Source of the DNA: Onchocerca lupi
Lineage: Eukaryota > Nematoda > Chromadorea > Rhabditida > Onchocercidae
Assembly (NCBI GenBank): GCA_028564675.1
Contig: JAOVVO010000294.1
Coordinates: 30,393 to 94,392, forward strand
Reading direction: 5' to 3'
DNA length: 64,000 nucleotides
Shown: positions 24,928 through 38,354 of the stretch, piece by piece
Layout of the letters: each line of letters opens with the position of its first letter
Position numbering within the stretch: the stretch's first letter is position 1
Program-made: the position numbers and the translations under genes
The notes under the pieces: model-generated
What the model was told of the DNA's origin: nothing
Databases searched by the model: none
The model's input: only the letters and a program-made list of their open reading frames with translations

Positions 24928-26958
24928 TTACATTGGTTCATCAAGGTCTGCGCTCTTTTTTGTCTGACTTTCATGCCACGCTTTGCGAATTGTTCTTTTC
25001 ATATCGTCATCTCCATCGTCGTACAATTGCTTTATCATGCCCATTAGTGATTCTTGTGGATCTGCTTTTTGGTCAAATTTGGGTGTGCTAAACAGGATGA
25101 TTGTAGAAAATCGTATGGAAAGTTCCAAATTGAGAAAATAGAAAAATAATTTTTGAAAATGAACCACTGGAAAATCATAAACCAATTAAACTTTTCAAAC
25201 AAACTGACACAAAGTTCTGACCTCTTCTCTTTGCTTTGCATTTCTGCCTTTGTTAAATACTTCCAATTCTCTTCTTCATTTTTCTTCATCATAATCAATA
25301 GAAGATCAGTTTTTTGCTGTAATTAGGATTAAAACAAGGTATTCTTCTGAATCAAAGTAGTTCATTGATAACGAAATTTTATAAACAATTAGTAATGTAG
25401 CATAAAGAATTACTGCTTATCTCGGATTTCGAGATACGATACAGTGTATATTCTCTGTAGGATCAAGAAATTTTTTTTTCTTTTTTTTTTTGTGCTTATA
25501 GGTAAGACAGAAACTATCAGTCAAAAGCAGAATTGTGCAAGAGCAATGAAGAAGAAATAAAATATGAACAAAAATATGGGACCAGCAGATTTAACGGAGT
25601 TTGTTTTGTATTCGAAGAAAAAATATTGAAATAAGAAACACATCAACTACAGAACGAACATTATGAAAAAAGTTTTTTACGGCACAATCATCTCCATTAT
25701 CTGTTGAAGATTGTATGAATGTGTAAGAGACTGGACTTTGAAGCAATATAAAAATAATTTGAATAAAATAATTTCAATAAAATTCAGAAAAAAAATTTAT
25801 TCGAAAAATTTAGCATTTTTAAAGAATGTAAACTTTAATAATGGAAGTTTAAAAATGAATAAAGTATTACCTTAAAAGAAGAGCTGGATGGGTTGATTGC
25901 TTTGAGTAAACCTTTTATTACCAAAGAGTAATTTTTTGAAGATACATTACGGACATTAACTTCCACTTCACTGCAACCAAGAAACGAAAATAATATTGAA
26001 CAGCAGCTATCAATCACCATTGTGAAAATATGTTAAAATTCCTTTAGATATCGTTGGAAATTTTTTTCCTTTCTAACAGTACATAAGTTTGAAATTCAAT
26101 CCATTTAGTTTTCACCTTTCCATAAAATTGACTGCAATCTGTTCTTGCGGAACAGTATGTACCTCTGGAATGGTAAGATAAAGCTTCACATATTTGTCAC
26201 TCTGATCCCAAGCTGAAATAATGATAATAATTGAGAAAATTTACTGTCTATTCGAAATGTCGATTATGAGTAGTGAATTACTATCATGATAATAACAATT
26301 CTATCTTGAACAGCCATTTACTGGCGTAAAAAAGAATTCAATCTTTTAACTTCCCTTCCAAATTACTATAGATATAGAAAAAAATAATTTCTAGCGCACT
26401 GGAGTGCATATGAAGATAAATAAAAGTAACATCCAGATCACATAATTTATTGTTAATATATAAGTTACCGTAGTTAGTGATTTTCACAGTCGCCAATGGT
26501 ACAGTATTCGAAGATACAGCTTCCGTCCTTGACTGTTTTAAGGTTAGTACATCACCATATTCACCAACATTATTCATTGCTTCTAATGTTTTTATCTAAA
26601 ATACAGTTTGCTCGACAACTATTTAAGTGCAAGTTTTACTTATCTGACAAGCAAATACGAACTGCATAATCAAGAATATTATTTATGATATCATACTTGT
26701 TTATTAGGAAAAAGTATTTCATACTGATAATATGATTTTCGCGAATTATCTTAATAAGTTAATCGAGATTATTGCACTATTGTACTTAGTTTTCTAAATG
26801 CTCTGTAGATGAACTTCAGAAAAAAAAAAGTTAACTACCTTGCTTTCAAGTTCGCTAATCTTTTCATCTAGCATACTCTTAATCATTTGACGAGATGCAA
26901 TGGAGCGCAAATTTTGCAGCTCATGTAAATCACGTCGTAGTTCAGTACGTTCTTCCAT
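24928..26958 (-). CDS. CACYBP: Calcyclin-binding protein / SIAH-interacting protein (CS-SGS domains)
   Basis: Minus exons 26958-26839, 26595-26469, 26212-26116, 25970-25871, 25316-25222 and 25087-24928 encode 232 residues, the normal family length. An N-terminal helical hairpin (MEERTELRRDLHELQ ..., residues 1-45) is the SIAH-binding dimerisation region. The CS domain (about 75-165) begins ITNYAWDQSDKYVKLYL, almost identical in pattern to vertebrate SNYGWDQSDKFVKIY. The SGS tail carries DPQESLMGMIKQLYDDGDD and MKRTIRKAW, the family hallmark. The protein links S100 proteins, SIAH1 and SKP1 in ubiquitination of beta-catenin (family knowledge). It is convergent with IBA57 with 410 bases between stops. 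An upstream in-frame stop supports the chosen start. Confidence 0.94.
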
Positions 26959-27341
26959 TTCCGATACTTTCGCGCAAGCAACAATTTAGCGAAGTACCAA
27001 AATCCAAAACTAACAACTATAACAAGGCATAACTCTTTAATCGAAGAGTGAAAAATAATCCGTTCCAAGCAAGCATCTTACTTGGCAAATAGTTAAATCG
27101 AAGAATTAACAAAAACCGAGACTTCACAAGTAATCAAAATAACCAAAAAATGAACAACTTATCAATCTCTAAAGTGGTAACATTTTAGAAATGAAAACAA
27201 AAAAATATATGATGAATTAGATTTTAACAAAAAATATATAATCATATTCTTATAACTTTTGATGAAAGTAACAATCAATCAGTGGAGCGCAGTCTTTAAA
27301 ATATGCGCCAGAATCCCTTCGTCCCACCACATGAATCACGT

Positions 27342-27357
27342 AAGTCCACGTGGACTT
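27342..27357. promoter_or_regulatory. 16-base perfect palindrome with CACGTG E-box centre
   Basis: AAGTCCACGTGGACTT is its own reverse complement and lies about 385 bases upstream of the CACYBP start. CACGT cores also occur at 27337 and 27376. CACGTG is the canonical Myc/Max-type bHLH site. The palindrome is certain; the use as a regulatory element is inferred. Confidence 0.4.
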
Positions 27358-27970
27358 GCACACCCATGCGTACCCCACGTACCCAACATCCCACCTCACC
27401 TATAATCTAATCGAGTCCAAATACTTCACAAATTATCGCAAACTGACTCGCAACCTACTAGTCAAAATTAATAGAATCAGCTGGAATATTCTCGATCAAA
27501 TGGTTTGCAATCTCTCTTAGTCTCTGCCATCTCCTCATTCAGCACATCTTTTCATCTCCAATCTTCTCTGCAATGGTTTGAATGTTGATTTTTTTGCAAT
27601 ATTTCTCAATCTGATGTCCAATCACATCTTATTTCTGCAACTCCATCATCTCTGCTATCCTTTGCCTTTGATATTTTGTCCTTTTTTTTTCGCTCTCAAT
27701 CTTCAACTTAAACTGTTTTACCACCCCAATCATAATGAATGTTTCATTAAACATTCTCTTTTCCAGTGTCTTGGAATACATAGACGTACATGCACACATA
27801 GATGCACATGTGCACAAACATACAAACACGTATGCAAGTAAATACGCACGTATCACGTATAATTTTTCGTGTTTTTTCTTTTGAATCAAAATCGTTTTAC
27901 AATAGTAATTTTAATGGAAGCAGTTTAAATATCGATTATTATACGGAAGGAGAACAGGTAAAAAGGTGAA

Positions 27971-28125
27971 GTTGAGTTACTTCCTGGAACGAACAAATCA
28001 GATACGTCTTATTAACTGATAAGTTGAATCACTTCCTGGAACGAATAAATTAGATACGTCTTATTAACTGATAAGTTGAATCACTTCCTGGAACGAATAA
28101 ATCAGATACGTCTTCACAACTGATA
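27971..28125. repeat. 52-bp tandem repeat, three copies
   Basis: Copies at 27971-28022, 28023-28074 and 28075-about 28125 share ACTTCCTGGAACGAA and AGATACGTCTT. Copies 1 and 2 differ at few positions. The third diverges after GATACGTCTT and is followed by another GATACGTCTTATC. Confidence 0.92.
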
Positions 28126-31100
28126 CGTCTTATCAAGTTAAGAGAGAGATTTTATGCAGACATGCTGAGTTAAAATGACAAAAAGGTCATGCTACTACAT
28201 GGGGTCATGAAATATTTGCTAGAATATTTTCCTGTAATTTAAGAAAAACAGGAGAAACTCTTAAAGAGTTTTAAGCAATAATTAAGTGAAGATTTAATTT
28301 CCATGAAATTTCTTACGAATTCTTCATCATGCGGAATGCTTGGAACAACTTTGATATCGAATAGCATCGATAATTTCCCCTCAATAATATTAAACATCTC
28401 ATATTTTGTTGAAATGAAACAATTTAATTTCAGGTTTACTTTCAGGTTTGAGCAATTAGCAACAACAAAAAAATGTAAACATAGGCAAATAATTATGTAA
28501 ATTCATCAAATTGTTTATATTAAAGATTTCCAATGCATAATTACTATTTAAAATGATAAAATAACAAAATTAATAGCAATTTAATGCTGTAAGAAATTTT
28601 ATCATAATTTCATTTTTAGTTCAAAATTCTTCAAACAAAACATTCGAATTAAAAAAAAAATTCGAATCAAAAATTCGGTCTAAACGGCATATGCCAGTAA
28701 TATTGGTGATTTTTCTCCCCGATCTTTACCCTATCAGAGATATTTAGATAATGTTAAATAAGCTATTTCAGGTTGTCTTAATTTTTAATTATTTATTTTA
28801 TGAGATGGAGAAAGAAGTTTATTTACTTCCAGATATTCTCTTCATTTGAATATAATTTAAATTCATTGCTATATTTTGTTTATATTTCATCTATTGACTG
28901 TATAAGTGAACTTTTAGTGTTATCATTTTTTCATACATGTGATTTTAATTCTGGACCTATCGAAATATGAATGGAAACGGTGATATTATTCATGTGTATG
29001 GAAATCGGTAATATTATCCCGCAATTCGTGGGATTTAGATGGAAATTATGATATTATTCTGAACTCTCGAAGTGCAAATTTCTCGAAGTATAAACTCTAA
29101 ATCAGTTACGGTACTGCAGTACCTGAAGTATTTGCACAAGTACTATCACCACCATCATTACCACTATTATTCGTAGTGATGAAAAAAAGATTTGTACACA
29201 AATCGATCAGAACTATTTGATCATTCGAATAGGACGGGAAACGAATATTTGTCACTGAAAAGACGTTTTATTCGAATTCACTTTATTGGTAAAGAGAAAT
29301 GATTAATTATTTTTCGCTTTGCTCTATTAAAAATGAATTAATTATTTCAAATTTCAATGTTTATTCTATTGCGCATTATCGATAATTTTTCCTTTTTCTC
29401 GATTTTATTTATTTGCAACATACAATTTGCTTCATCTATAGGTAAACATTTTATTAAAATTAACATTTCTATAACTTTCATTTATCGATCATTTTTATGA
29501 ACTATTATTTTTTAATTAAATATATCTAATACAAACTTATTACTCCACCGGAGCTTTTTTTTTTAATTAATTGCCAAATCTTAATTAATTTAATTGTTAG
29601 ATTACTGAACTAAGTAAAATATGCATAGTTTCGTGGATAGAAATGATGAAATTTCAATTATTCGTTAGAATTAGCAATTAGCTAATTAAAAGATAAAATA
29701 ACAATATCGATTGCTTTTTTTAATATTTATCAAAAAACAATATGCTTAGTAATTCAATGTATAAGAATTTAAACAAATGATTAGATAGGAATGAACTGAA
29801 ATTGATAGATAAATTATCCTTTTGAGAGAATGAAATAAGAAAATTGCAGTGTTGCAAAATGATGAATGTGCGCTAAAAATTAGAAGAAATTAAATAAAAA
29901 GATTGCAAAAAAGATTGAATAAATTGTACTTTGTACTATTTTTATATTTTCATAAAAAACGAAAATGCTTCACTTATAATTTGCTCATTTAATTTTATTT
30001 TATTTCAATTCGAAATGAAATTTAACAATGTTTAATTTCAACAATAACGTTTTTAAATTCGAATGATCATTGATAATATGATTAGAATTTCAATCATTTA
30101 TGATATTTAATTAAGTGGGATATTTTCAACAATCATATTTAATAACAGTAATTATGTTATGGTACTCGAATATCGATTTTAAAATAAAAAAGAAAAAAAG
30201 AATCAGTGCAATGATACCAATTGAAACTTGCATCAAACATCGGAATGTTTTGAAAATATGTCGAAATAATTTATTGCATACTGAACAATCGATGATTTTA
30301 GCTAATCAATATAGATAGATGATTGATGTATCATTTGAACTTGCCGAAATTTACAGATCGGAAACTACTGATGACCATGGAAGAGTTCATGATATCACTT
30401 TTAAGTTTAATTTTATTGATTTGCGAAAATATATCTATCTAATTTCGTCTGTACACAATAGAGATAGGATGGGTTCATTTTGAAAGTGTTTGTTATTTCG
30501 TCCGTACTTTTTGTCTTTTCTTTCATTCAAACGGGAGCTGGTTTGTTGATATAATAAAACCAATGATGATGATGGTAATAATAATAGCAATAATAATAAT
30601 AACGATAATAATCATGATAAGGATGACGAATCACATTAGCGTGCGATTCTTCTTTCCCTCTTCCTTGTGTTTCAATCATTCATTTCTCTGCTATATTCAT
30701 AAAGAACCTTCCAAGGAATTTTTATTTTCGATTTCATTTTTTTTTTTTTTTTTTTTTGAAAAAAAATGTATAAAATGGTAGAAATTATCGATTGAATTCT
30801 TGACTTCAAAATTCTCATATCGATTTTAGCAAAAAATGAAAAGTAAATCAAATGTAAGAATAAATGCATTTTTACGAAGGATGTTCCTCTCATCTTTAGC
30901 TCACTTGTTTTGTATTTATAGCATAGTGTATATCATGCAAGAATTAATTTTCTTCAAGCAATAGACTCGTTAATTAACATAGTAATTGAAGAAATTCAAG
31001 GAAATCTGCAGTTAGCCAAAAAAGCCAATACATCGATATCCATATGTTTCGGATATTTGACGGAAATTGACTTAAACTTATCACTGTTTAAAAATTTTGA

Positions 31101-32456
31101 TTAAAGTAATTTTAAATTTTAATTTATTTGATTTGATGCATTTGAGAGGGAAAAAAATAGTACAAAAATGAATGAGCACAGTTGTTTGGGTGCGAAGTGT
31201 TGCTTAATCGGCGAGAAAGAAATGCATTGATGATCCTTTCGATTTTTAATTTTTTTTTTCCAAATTTTATTATTCCTCATTCATTCCTGTTGTCAATCAA
31301 TCGTTTCCTTAAAAAAAACGAAAAGATTGGCTGACATTTCTGGTCATTTTTGTTTTTATTTTCTCCTTTCCTCCTCAACAATTTATTTTTCATTCTTTAT
31401 GAGAATACCGTTGACTCACACTTTATTCTTATTATGAAGTATTTTGTTTTTTAATTAAATCGATTTCTTCAAAATTTGTTTAAGTTATGATTTATGATAA
31501 TAATAATAATTTCCAAAATTATATAATATACTGTATTCATTTAGGAATTTCATATATATTTAATGCGATATTGCTTAATCGCAACATAATAAGTAAGCGT
31601 AAATATTATTTTCATGCAAAATTAATATTTTATGGCGAAAAATTGATTCCTGCAAAAAATTTAATACTTTTCACTTTTATTAAGTGCTTTTTTAGTATAT
31701 TTCTTGCAGTTGTTCATCTTTAATCTGTGATTATTACTGAGCATAAAGTCTTGCAACTTGTCAGGCTTTCGAAGATATCACTTATCACTTAAAAATTGAA
31801 TGATTATTAGTGATATAGATCACTTATCACTTATTGAAGTAAATTCCATTTCTTTCTGTGTATTATTAAAGGAAATTCTATTTTTGCGGACGTTTTATAT
31901 TTCTGCACTTCTTTTTTCTTTTTTTATTTGAGAAGTCATTCGAAGTTCATTACAAATAATTTATGCGGTGGAAAGTCATTTGGAAAATAAGTTTGTGTCC
32001 GTTGAGTATATATGAGACAATGAAAGTTTTTTTTTGATCGCTCTGTTTTGCTATATTTTAAACATTTTTGAAACTTTTTGCAGTCATTTTCAATTGCGCC
32101 ATCAAATCGCTCTTTTAGAATGATGTTATTTATTAATTCATCAATTCTTGATAACACAAAATAGTGTATCCACATTCTATCATTATTTTTTATGTAATAA
32201 CTATTATGAGATAGGAACTTTGACCCCAAATTCTTAGTAAAAAATTACTAATTCGTATTGCTCTTTTTTTTGTTTCGAACAAATAATCTTCTAAATTTCA
32301 TTTGAAAGATGGCCAAATTTGCTATTTCTGTGCTATTTTGACAATATTCGTGAATCGTTTCTAAAAATAAGTTATTTGTTTTATCGAGAAATAATGTGAA
32401 AATTTTTGAAAAAATTTATTATGGTAGAAGCAGAAGACGATTAAGGTGGCAAAGTG

Positions 32457-35083
32457 ATGGAGAAAGAGCCTGAATTAACAACTGGACAAGAACGTACTCG
32501 ATCCAAAGAGGACGAGGAAGCTTTGGATAAGAAAATTGCTGAAATACGGAGAAAGAATCAATTGATCGAACAAAGGAAAGAAGTCAGATCTGTTTTAAAA
32601 TTTCAATATCGCAAAAGTTTTAATAGTAGATCAGTAGACATAACATTTCACTAGAAATCTTTGATTTCAGCATAAATAGTACCTTAAAAGTTGTAAAAGT
32701 TATAAAAAAAAATACAAGTATTAGGAAAGTTCATTCTTTCATCGTCTTCTTTCTTCAGTTATTTCAAAAAAAAAAAAAAGAAGTTACAGTTAAATGAATT
32801 AATCTTTTTTCCTTTTTCTTTAAACAAAAGAAAAAGAAAGAAAGAAACAATGAAACTTATCTTTACTACTTGAAAATTCTCTTTTCTCAAAGCAATTGAT
32901 CAGATTATAAAAATAAAATTTTGTTTAATGTGATGAGAATTTGAACATTTATAAAAAATTTCAATTTCACTTCTTTAAATTTCATTTTAGCTTGTAGAAG
33001 AAGATCGTGCAAACTTTGTCAACGAATATGGCAAAATGAGCCTTTGTAGTGAAGCGAAAGGAACAACAATATACAGAAATGTAAATTTTTCAACAAATCA
33101 AAATTAAACGATAATCAGAGTCAGCATATTTACTTTGATATAATTATTATTGTCCCCCGTTTTCACACTAAGTCTAATCAAAGTTAGATTGTTCTTTGGC
33201 CTATTTATTTCTTTCTTTTAGTTTAGGTAAAAGTAACTTACTTATTCATTTCTATTGTTGGTATTATAAATTAAAATTTAGATTATTACTAAGTATTATT
33301 ATTATTATTATTGAGATGAGATGCTTATTTTTAAAATAATATCTAGGAATGGAAACAGTTTTTGAATAAAAATAATATTTTACGATTCTATGAATTGATT
33401 CATGCAAGTATATAATATAAATGAAAAATTATAATGAATGGGTCAATTTTCGATATGATAAGAACAGAAAATAATGAAGATCAGGAGATATTTTATCAAA
33501 AACCAATCTTGTTAGGACCATACATTGAGGATTATCAGGCTTCTGTATATTTGGTCTTTTAGAAGTTTAATAACTGATAAATTTTGCTCCTTTATCAATT
33601 TGCAACCAATCTATAGATTATTTAACCTACTACAAAAATAGATGAATGATTGGTATCATAAAAATTTGATTGTGCATAAAATATGTCTAAGGAAGTATAA
33701 ATAAAAGTGAAAAAAAAGTCGTAGATAATTAGGAAAAATAAAGATAAGAAAAACAATTGTTAAATAAAAGAAGATGCATTGCATGATAAGGAAGGAAAAA
33801 GTTTTTGACATAGATTTATATCTGATCACTTCTATTTATCAAAAATATGCATAAAAAGTCGCAAGTTTTTTTTTCTTATTTTTAGGGACGAAACTTAAAG
33901 CTTAAGAAGTCTAAAGAATGGGATCGAGAATGGGATGCTGGAAAGACAAGGTTCACGCTTTTTTCCTTCTTTTTCATTCCTAGTATTTCATGGAAAAGGA
34001 AATCGAATGAAATTAATTGTTTGGATATAATATTTGGATAATTTTGAATTTTCCTTAAGATTTTAAGGAACAAATTTTAAACTACAATTGAAACCTAGTA
34101 AATGAAATAAATTGGAAATTATGATGAAGATTGGGAATCATAATACATTACATAAGGAACAGCTGAATTGAGTGTCAATATTAACTAAGTTTGTTTCGTT
34201 TTTTTTTTGGTCATTGTTTTTCTGAATTCTATCGATTTTTTCATTTTTTGGTTAATTTCGTTGAAATTCTTTCATTTTATTCTGCCTTTTTTTTTCCCGT
34301 CCTTTCATAATGATATGAGTGTTTAGTACTGAAAATTGGAAAGAGAATGTACCCGATATCGACAATAATAACAGACCCAGTGCGCATTTTTTTCGTGGAT
34401 TTAGGAATCGTAGCAACGATATCAGAAGAAATAAAAATGATAATTATGATAACAGCGTCAACAATAATGCTACATTGAAAAAGGTAATCGAAAAATTACA
34501 AAAAATAAACAGAAAAGTAATTGTTTGCATTGAAGCAAACAAAAATATATGATCAGCAAATAAAAAAGTATACTTTTTCTTAAATGCAAAATTGAATTTT
34601 GGAAATTCCACATGTTTTTGTTGCCAATGAACTTTTCCTATCATTTATCACAAAATTCTGGAACGGTTGAACATCTGACTTAGATTAATTCAAATTTTTG
34701 ATTAATCAAAGATATGTAACCTAAAAAAAATTTTACGTATTTGGGCTACCAGGGATCAAGACTTCATGATTTTATATTCAAATACCGCATATTTCATTTC
34801 TCTTTCTTGTTTTAAAAATTTTGTGTACAAGGATTGCCTGGAAAAAAGAAAACAAAAAAGACTTTTTACATTCTTTTGTAAATTTCTGCAATTCATTCAT
34901 TTTTATTTGGTTAATTCATCTACTTTCTGCATAACAGACTGTTAGTGAACCGCAGCATTATTTTTCTGTCTGAAAACTTCACGGTTTTTAAAAAAAAGAT
35001 TTTCCATTTTACCAATCGCATTTTTTTTCAATTAGTTTTAAATTAGAATTTCGTCGATATGTTGCTGTTTAAAATTAATTTGA

Positions 35084-35139
<56 letters not shown>

Positions 35140-38100
35140 TAAAAGTAATCGTCATTAGTTCAGCGATAAGAAAGTGATCAATTTTGCTAATATTTTTTAA
35201 GGTATTTAATGGTAAAAATGCGAAAAAGCTGAAAAGTTTCGATGATGGAAACGATGGTAATGGTAATGTTTTACGGAATATGAAACCGGTTAGTAAACTG
35301 AAGCAGTTTCATACTAGACAACCAAACAAGAAACCAACCGGAAATTATAAGAAGCCATTATCAGAATCATCCAGAAAGCTACACCCTACTGGACAAGTTC
35401 TTCCTTTGACTTCAACTACTGTGTCATTGTCACCATCGACCGCACAACACTTAGATACAGTTAAAGTGAATGTCTCGATGCTTGAAGTGAAAAAGGTTTG
35501 AATTGATTTCGAATTTTGATTTCTTGAAGGCATAAATTTCGATTAACTTGTAAAATATTTCAATGAATATTTCCCAATTAATGAATGTTTATTTGCTGCT
35601 TTCATCTCGATATTCGATAGTTCAAGATTTTAGGAAGTGAAAAGTGTCATAAATTTATTGCACGAGAAAAATGAAAACTGATATGTTTCTTCCTTTTTTT
35701 TTTTTTTTTTTTCAAATTGTCATGTGAAATGAAGCAGATTTGAAATTGATTCAAAATCGGTATATTTCGACATATCAAAATTTAAGTGCGAATAAATTCT
35801 GTAATGATATTAGCCAAATTATTTTCTCGTGCAGAAATTTTTTAAAATTAATTTCGATCTTAATTGCAATGAAAAATAATCCAAAATGAAACTCGAGTAT
35901 ATTGATATTATAAAATCAAATTTCTAATTTTGAATTTCTATTCTCTGATCTATTATTATATATGCAAACGGAAGTATTATTGCACGTTAGTTTATTTCGA
36001 GGATGAAATATTCGGCTTAAAGAGTTTGGGTGGTTGACTCATTCGGCGACTTTATTGACTTTGTGGCGCAATTGACGCAGCTATGCTGGCCAGTTGCGTA
36101 ACTGATAGATGTCTTGTGTATTCATTCGTGGATATTGTTGAGCAGAATGAGTGTTTGGATTTGACTTCAGAATATTTACTTTCTTTCGAAGCATCTGAAG
36201 CATTCTGATGTCTGCATAATTTACTTCTCTGCACGTATTTCCAGGATGAAGTTCAACTGAGCTGAGTGAGCCTTGTGAGCATTGAAGAATGTTTTCCATC
36301 GAAATGGCAAAAAGACGAAATTTGATACCAAACCACAGTATCCTATTACCAATGGTTGCTTGTTCCTCTCTTTCCGGACTCTTTCATTTCCATCACTTTC
36401 CCTCAGTATTTCTCGTCATCTCAAAGTTCCTGAAATTATGATCGATACAGAGGTGAGATAATTTCAGGATGTTGAAACGATCGCTGAAAACAATAATAAC
36501 ATCGGCAAAGTTGACAACAATCTTCAAAAGCTGTCAACAACAATCGTTGGCACCAAGACAGCTTTAACACCGCCAACTTTGTTCATCGCCGAAGAATACG
36601 GTAATTGATTAAGAAATATTTGAAAGTCAACTGAAAATATATTAAAATTTTGTTGATTTGGCAAATTTCTTCTTAAATAAATCGTAAATTATCATTCAGT
36701 TCACCTTTAATATTTTTATAGCCCATATTCCAAGCTGTTTTGGCACTAAAGTTAAATTGGGAATTTCTTTTATTTCGACGGGAAAATATTTGTATAATTT
36801 GTTAAAGAAGCGCAAAAGAGAAAGAAAAATTTGAATTTCGATAAACAAAATATTGTCGAAGTTTCCTACATTATTCACTAGCAGATTCTTAGATATGAGT
36901 TTAATGATTGGTTTTGTGGATTCAAAAAACGGAAAAAATCAATCAATACTTACATTTAAAAAATGGAAATCTTTTTTATGTTGTAATGCAGTAATATGTT
37001 TATATATGTGATAAAAAAAAAATCTATATAAATTTCCCATTTTATTATAGCAGTGGTTCTAAATTTTGAAATATATCATTTTATTTGAAATGTAATAAAT
37101 TCCGACTAATTCTTACAAATTTTCAGTTCTTCGAGAATTTTTATACATAGTTATTAATTGCATCTATCTATTTTTTCTAGAATCTATCAAAGTATTTCTC
37201 TCTTTGAGTCTTTGAGTTCAAGTATTCAACAAAAGAGGGATGCAAATTTAGTAGTTGGATAATCAAAAATGCGGAATAAATGATAAGTGATTTCCCGAGT
37301 GGTGCTAATTCTTTTTGACCCTGTAATACTGGTCATTGAAGTCCATTGTCGGCAATCCTTTGAATCCTTAATATTAATTAATTGTCAAGTTCGCCAAAAT
37401 AAAGTTGATTCATAAATATTTGAAATGAATGAATATTTCTGGTATGACATACATATGAATTGTTCTGGTGACCCCGAAAGTGACAGATAGTATGGCGCTT
37501 GATATTATCCGATCAGTTAAGTTGACATAAAGCTGATTAAGTGGTTTCCTTGGATAGTGGATTAAACCATCCGTTCATTTTCAGTAATTATCTGCCTGAC
37601 TTCCGGTAAACTACTAATGTCTTGTCTTGTTTCATAAATTGCTTCTTCTGTTAGCTCAGCTGGCTTTCTTCCAGATGCTCCAGAAAACCTTTTTACATGT
37701 CATTCTTTATCTTCAAATAATTTGTTTACTTTCCTTTATCGATCAGAAATATTTTGTTGAAATCGCAACATTGCACTTTTCTGCACTGATTGAATATTCA
37801 AGCATTTTACCGAAACTATTGCGTTTGCAAAACGAAAGTTGCAAATTTTGTTCTTCAGCTTTTTAAGTTAAGACAAATATTTCATTGATGGGACAGGAGC
37901 TGAGCCAGTGATTTAATTTAGCTAATTCAGATTGCTTTAATTTTCTTAATTAAGTAGATTATTTATCATGATTATAAATCAGCTCTTTCCATATGAAAAG
38001 AAATTCATCGAAATCATTTTTTTTTTTCGCCGTTATTTCATCGTTTTTCATTAAACGTTTTATCTTTAGCCTCATATCTTACCTCTATAAAACTCTTATT

Positions 38101-38247
38101 TTATAGAATGTTGAAAATTTTCGACTGCTTAGTTTTGAAATATTTTAATCATAAAAGTATTTCATTTCAGAAATCGATAATAAAGATATCACTGTAATGG
38201 AAGATGTCAAGAAATTGATTGGAGAAATGTTATTGGAAATGAAATGA
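32457..38247 (+). CDS. CCDC9-like coiled-coil protein
   Basis: Exons 32457-32582, 32991-33080, 33886-33950, 34327-34483, 35202-35495, 36468-36600 and 38171-38247 encode 313 residues, all in frame. A charged N-terminal helix (about 15-60) reads DEEALDKKIAEIRRKNQLI and then EEDRANF. It resembles the CCDC9/CCDC9B start, in which a LDKKIEALRKKNEAL-type coiled coil is followed by EEDRKKAE. The next exon has KEWDREWDAGKTR, again like the WDREW segment of CCDC9. The rest is Asn/Lys/Ser-rich and probably disordered. CCDC9 is associated with mRNA and the exon junction complex (family knowledge). Function in the worm is inferred. Upstream ATGs at 32421 open only a seven-codon frame. Confidence 0.7.
35086..35138. 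repeat. Poly(T) run of about 53 bases
   Basis: An uninterrupted T homopolymer in the fourth intron of the CCDC9-like gene, about 60 bases upstream of the acceptor for the exon at 35202. Confidence 0.9.
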
Positions 38248-38348
38248 ATTAGGTATAATAGATAATATTTTGTTCATACATGATAAATTCTCAAGAATTT
38301 GTACAATTCATTACTCATTCTTATCGAAGAACTTATCAGTAATGGATT

Positions 38349-38354
38349 AATAAA
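38349..38354 (+). terminator. CCDC9-like gene poly(A) signal AATAAA
   Basis: AATAAA begins about 100 bases after the stop codon at 38247. Confidence 0.5.

Larger units (their letters stand above)
26959..32456. other. Long divergent intergenic region, CACYBP / CCDC9-like gene
   Basis: About 5.5 kb with no confident exon. It contains a GC-richer CACGT patch with a 16-base palindrome near 27300-27400, a three-copy 52-bp tandem repeat at 27971-28125 and a trinucleotide (GATGAT/AATAAT) tract at about 30563-30620. A 97-codon minus open frame at 31936-32229 begins with TTG and is unverified. Confidence 0.6.

Noticed and set aside
27578..27889. Overlapping open frames on both strands near 27.6-27.9 kb
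   Set aside because: Driven by CACA/ACATGCACA-type simple sequence; Cys/His/Thr-rich translation without a domain.
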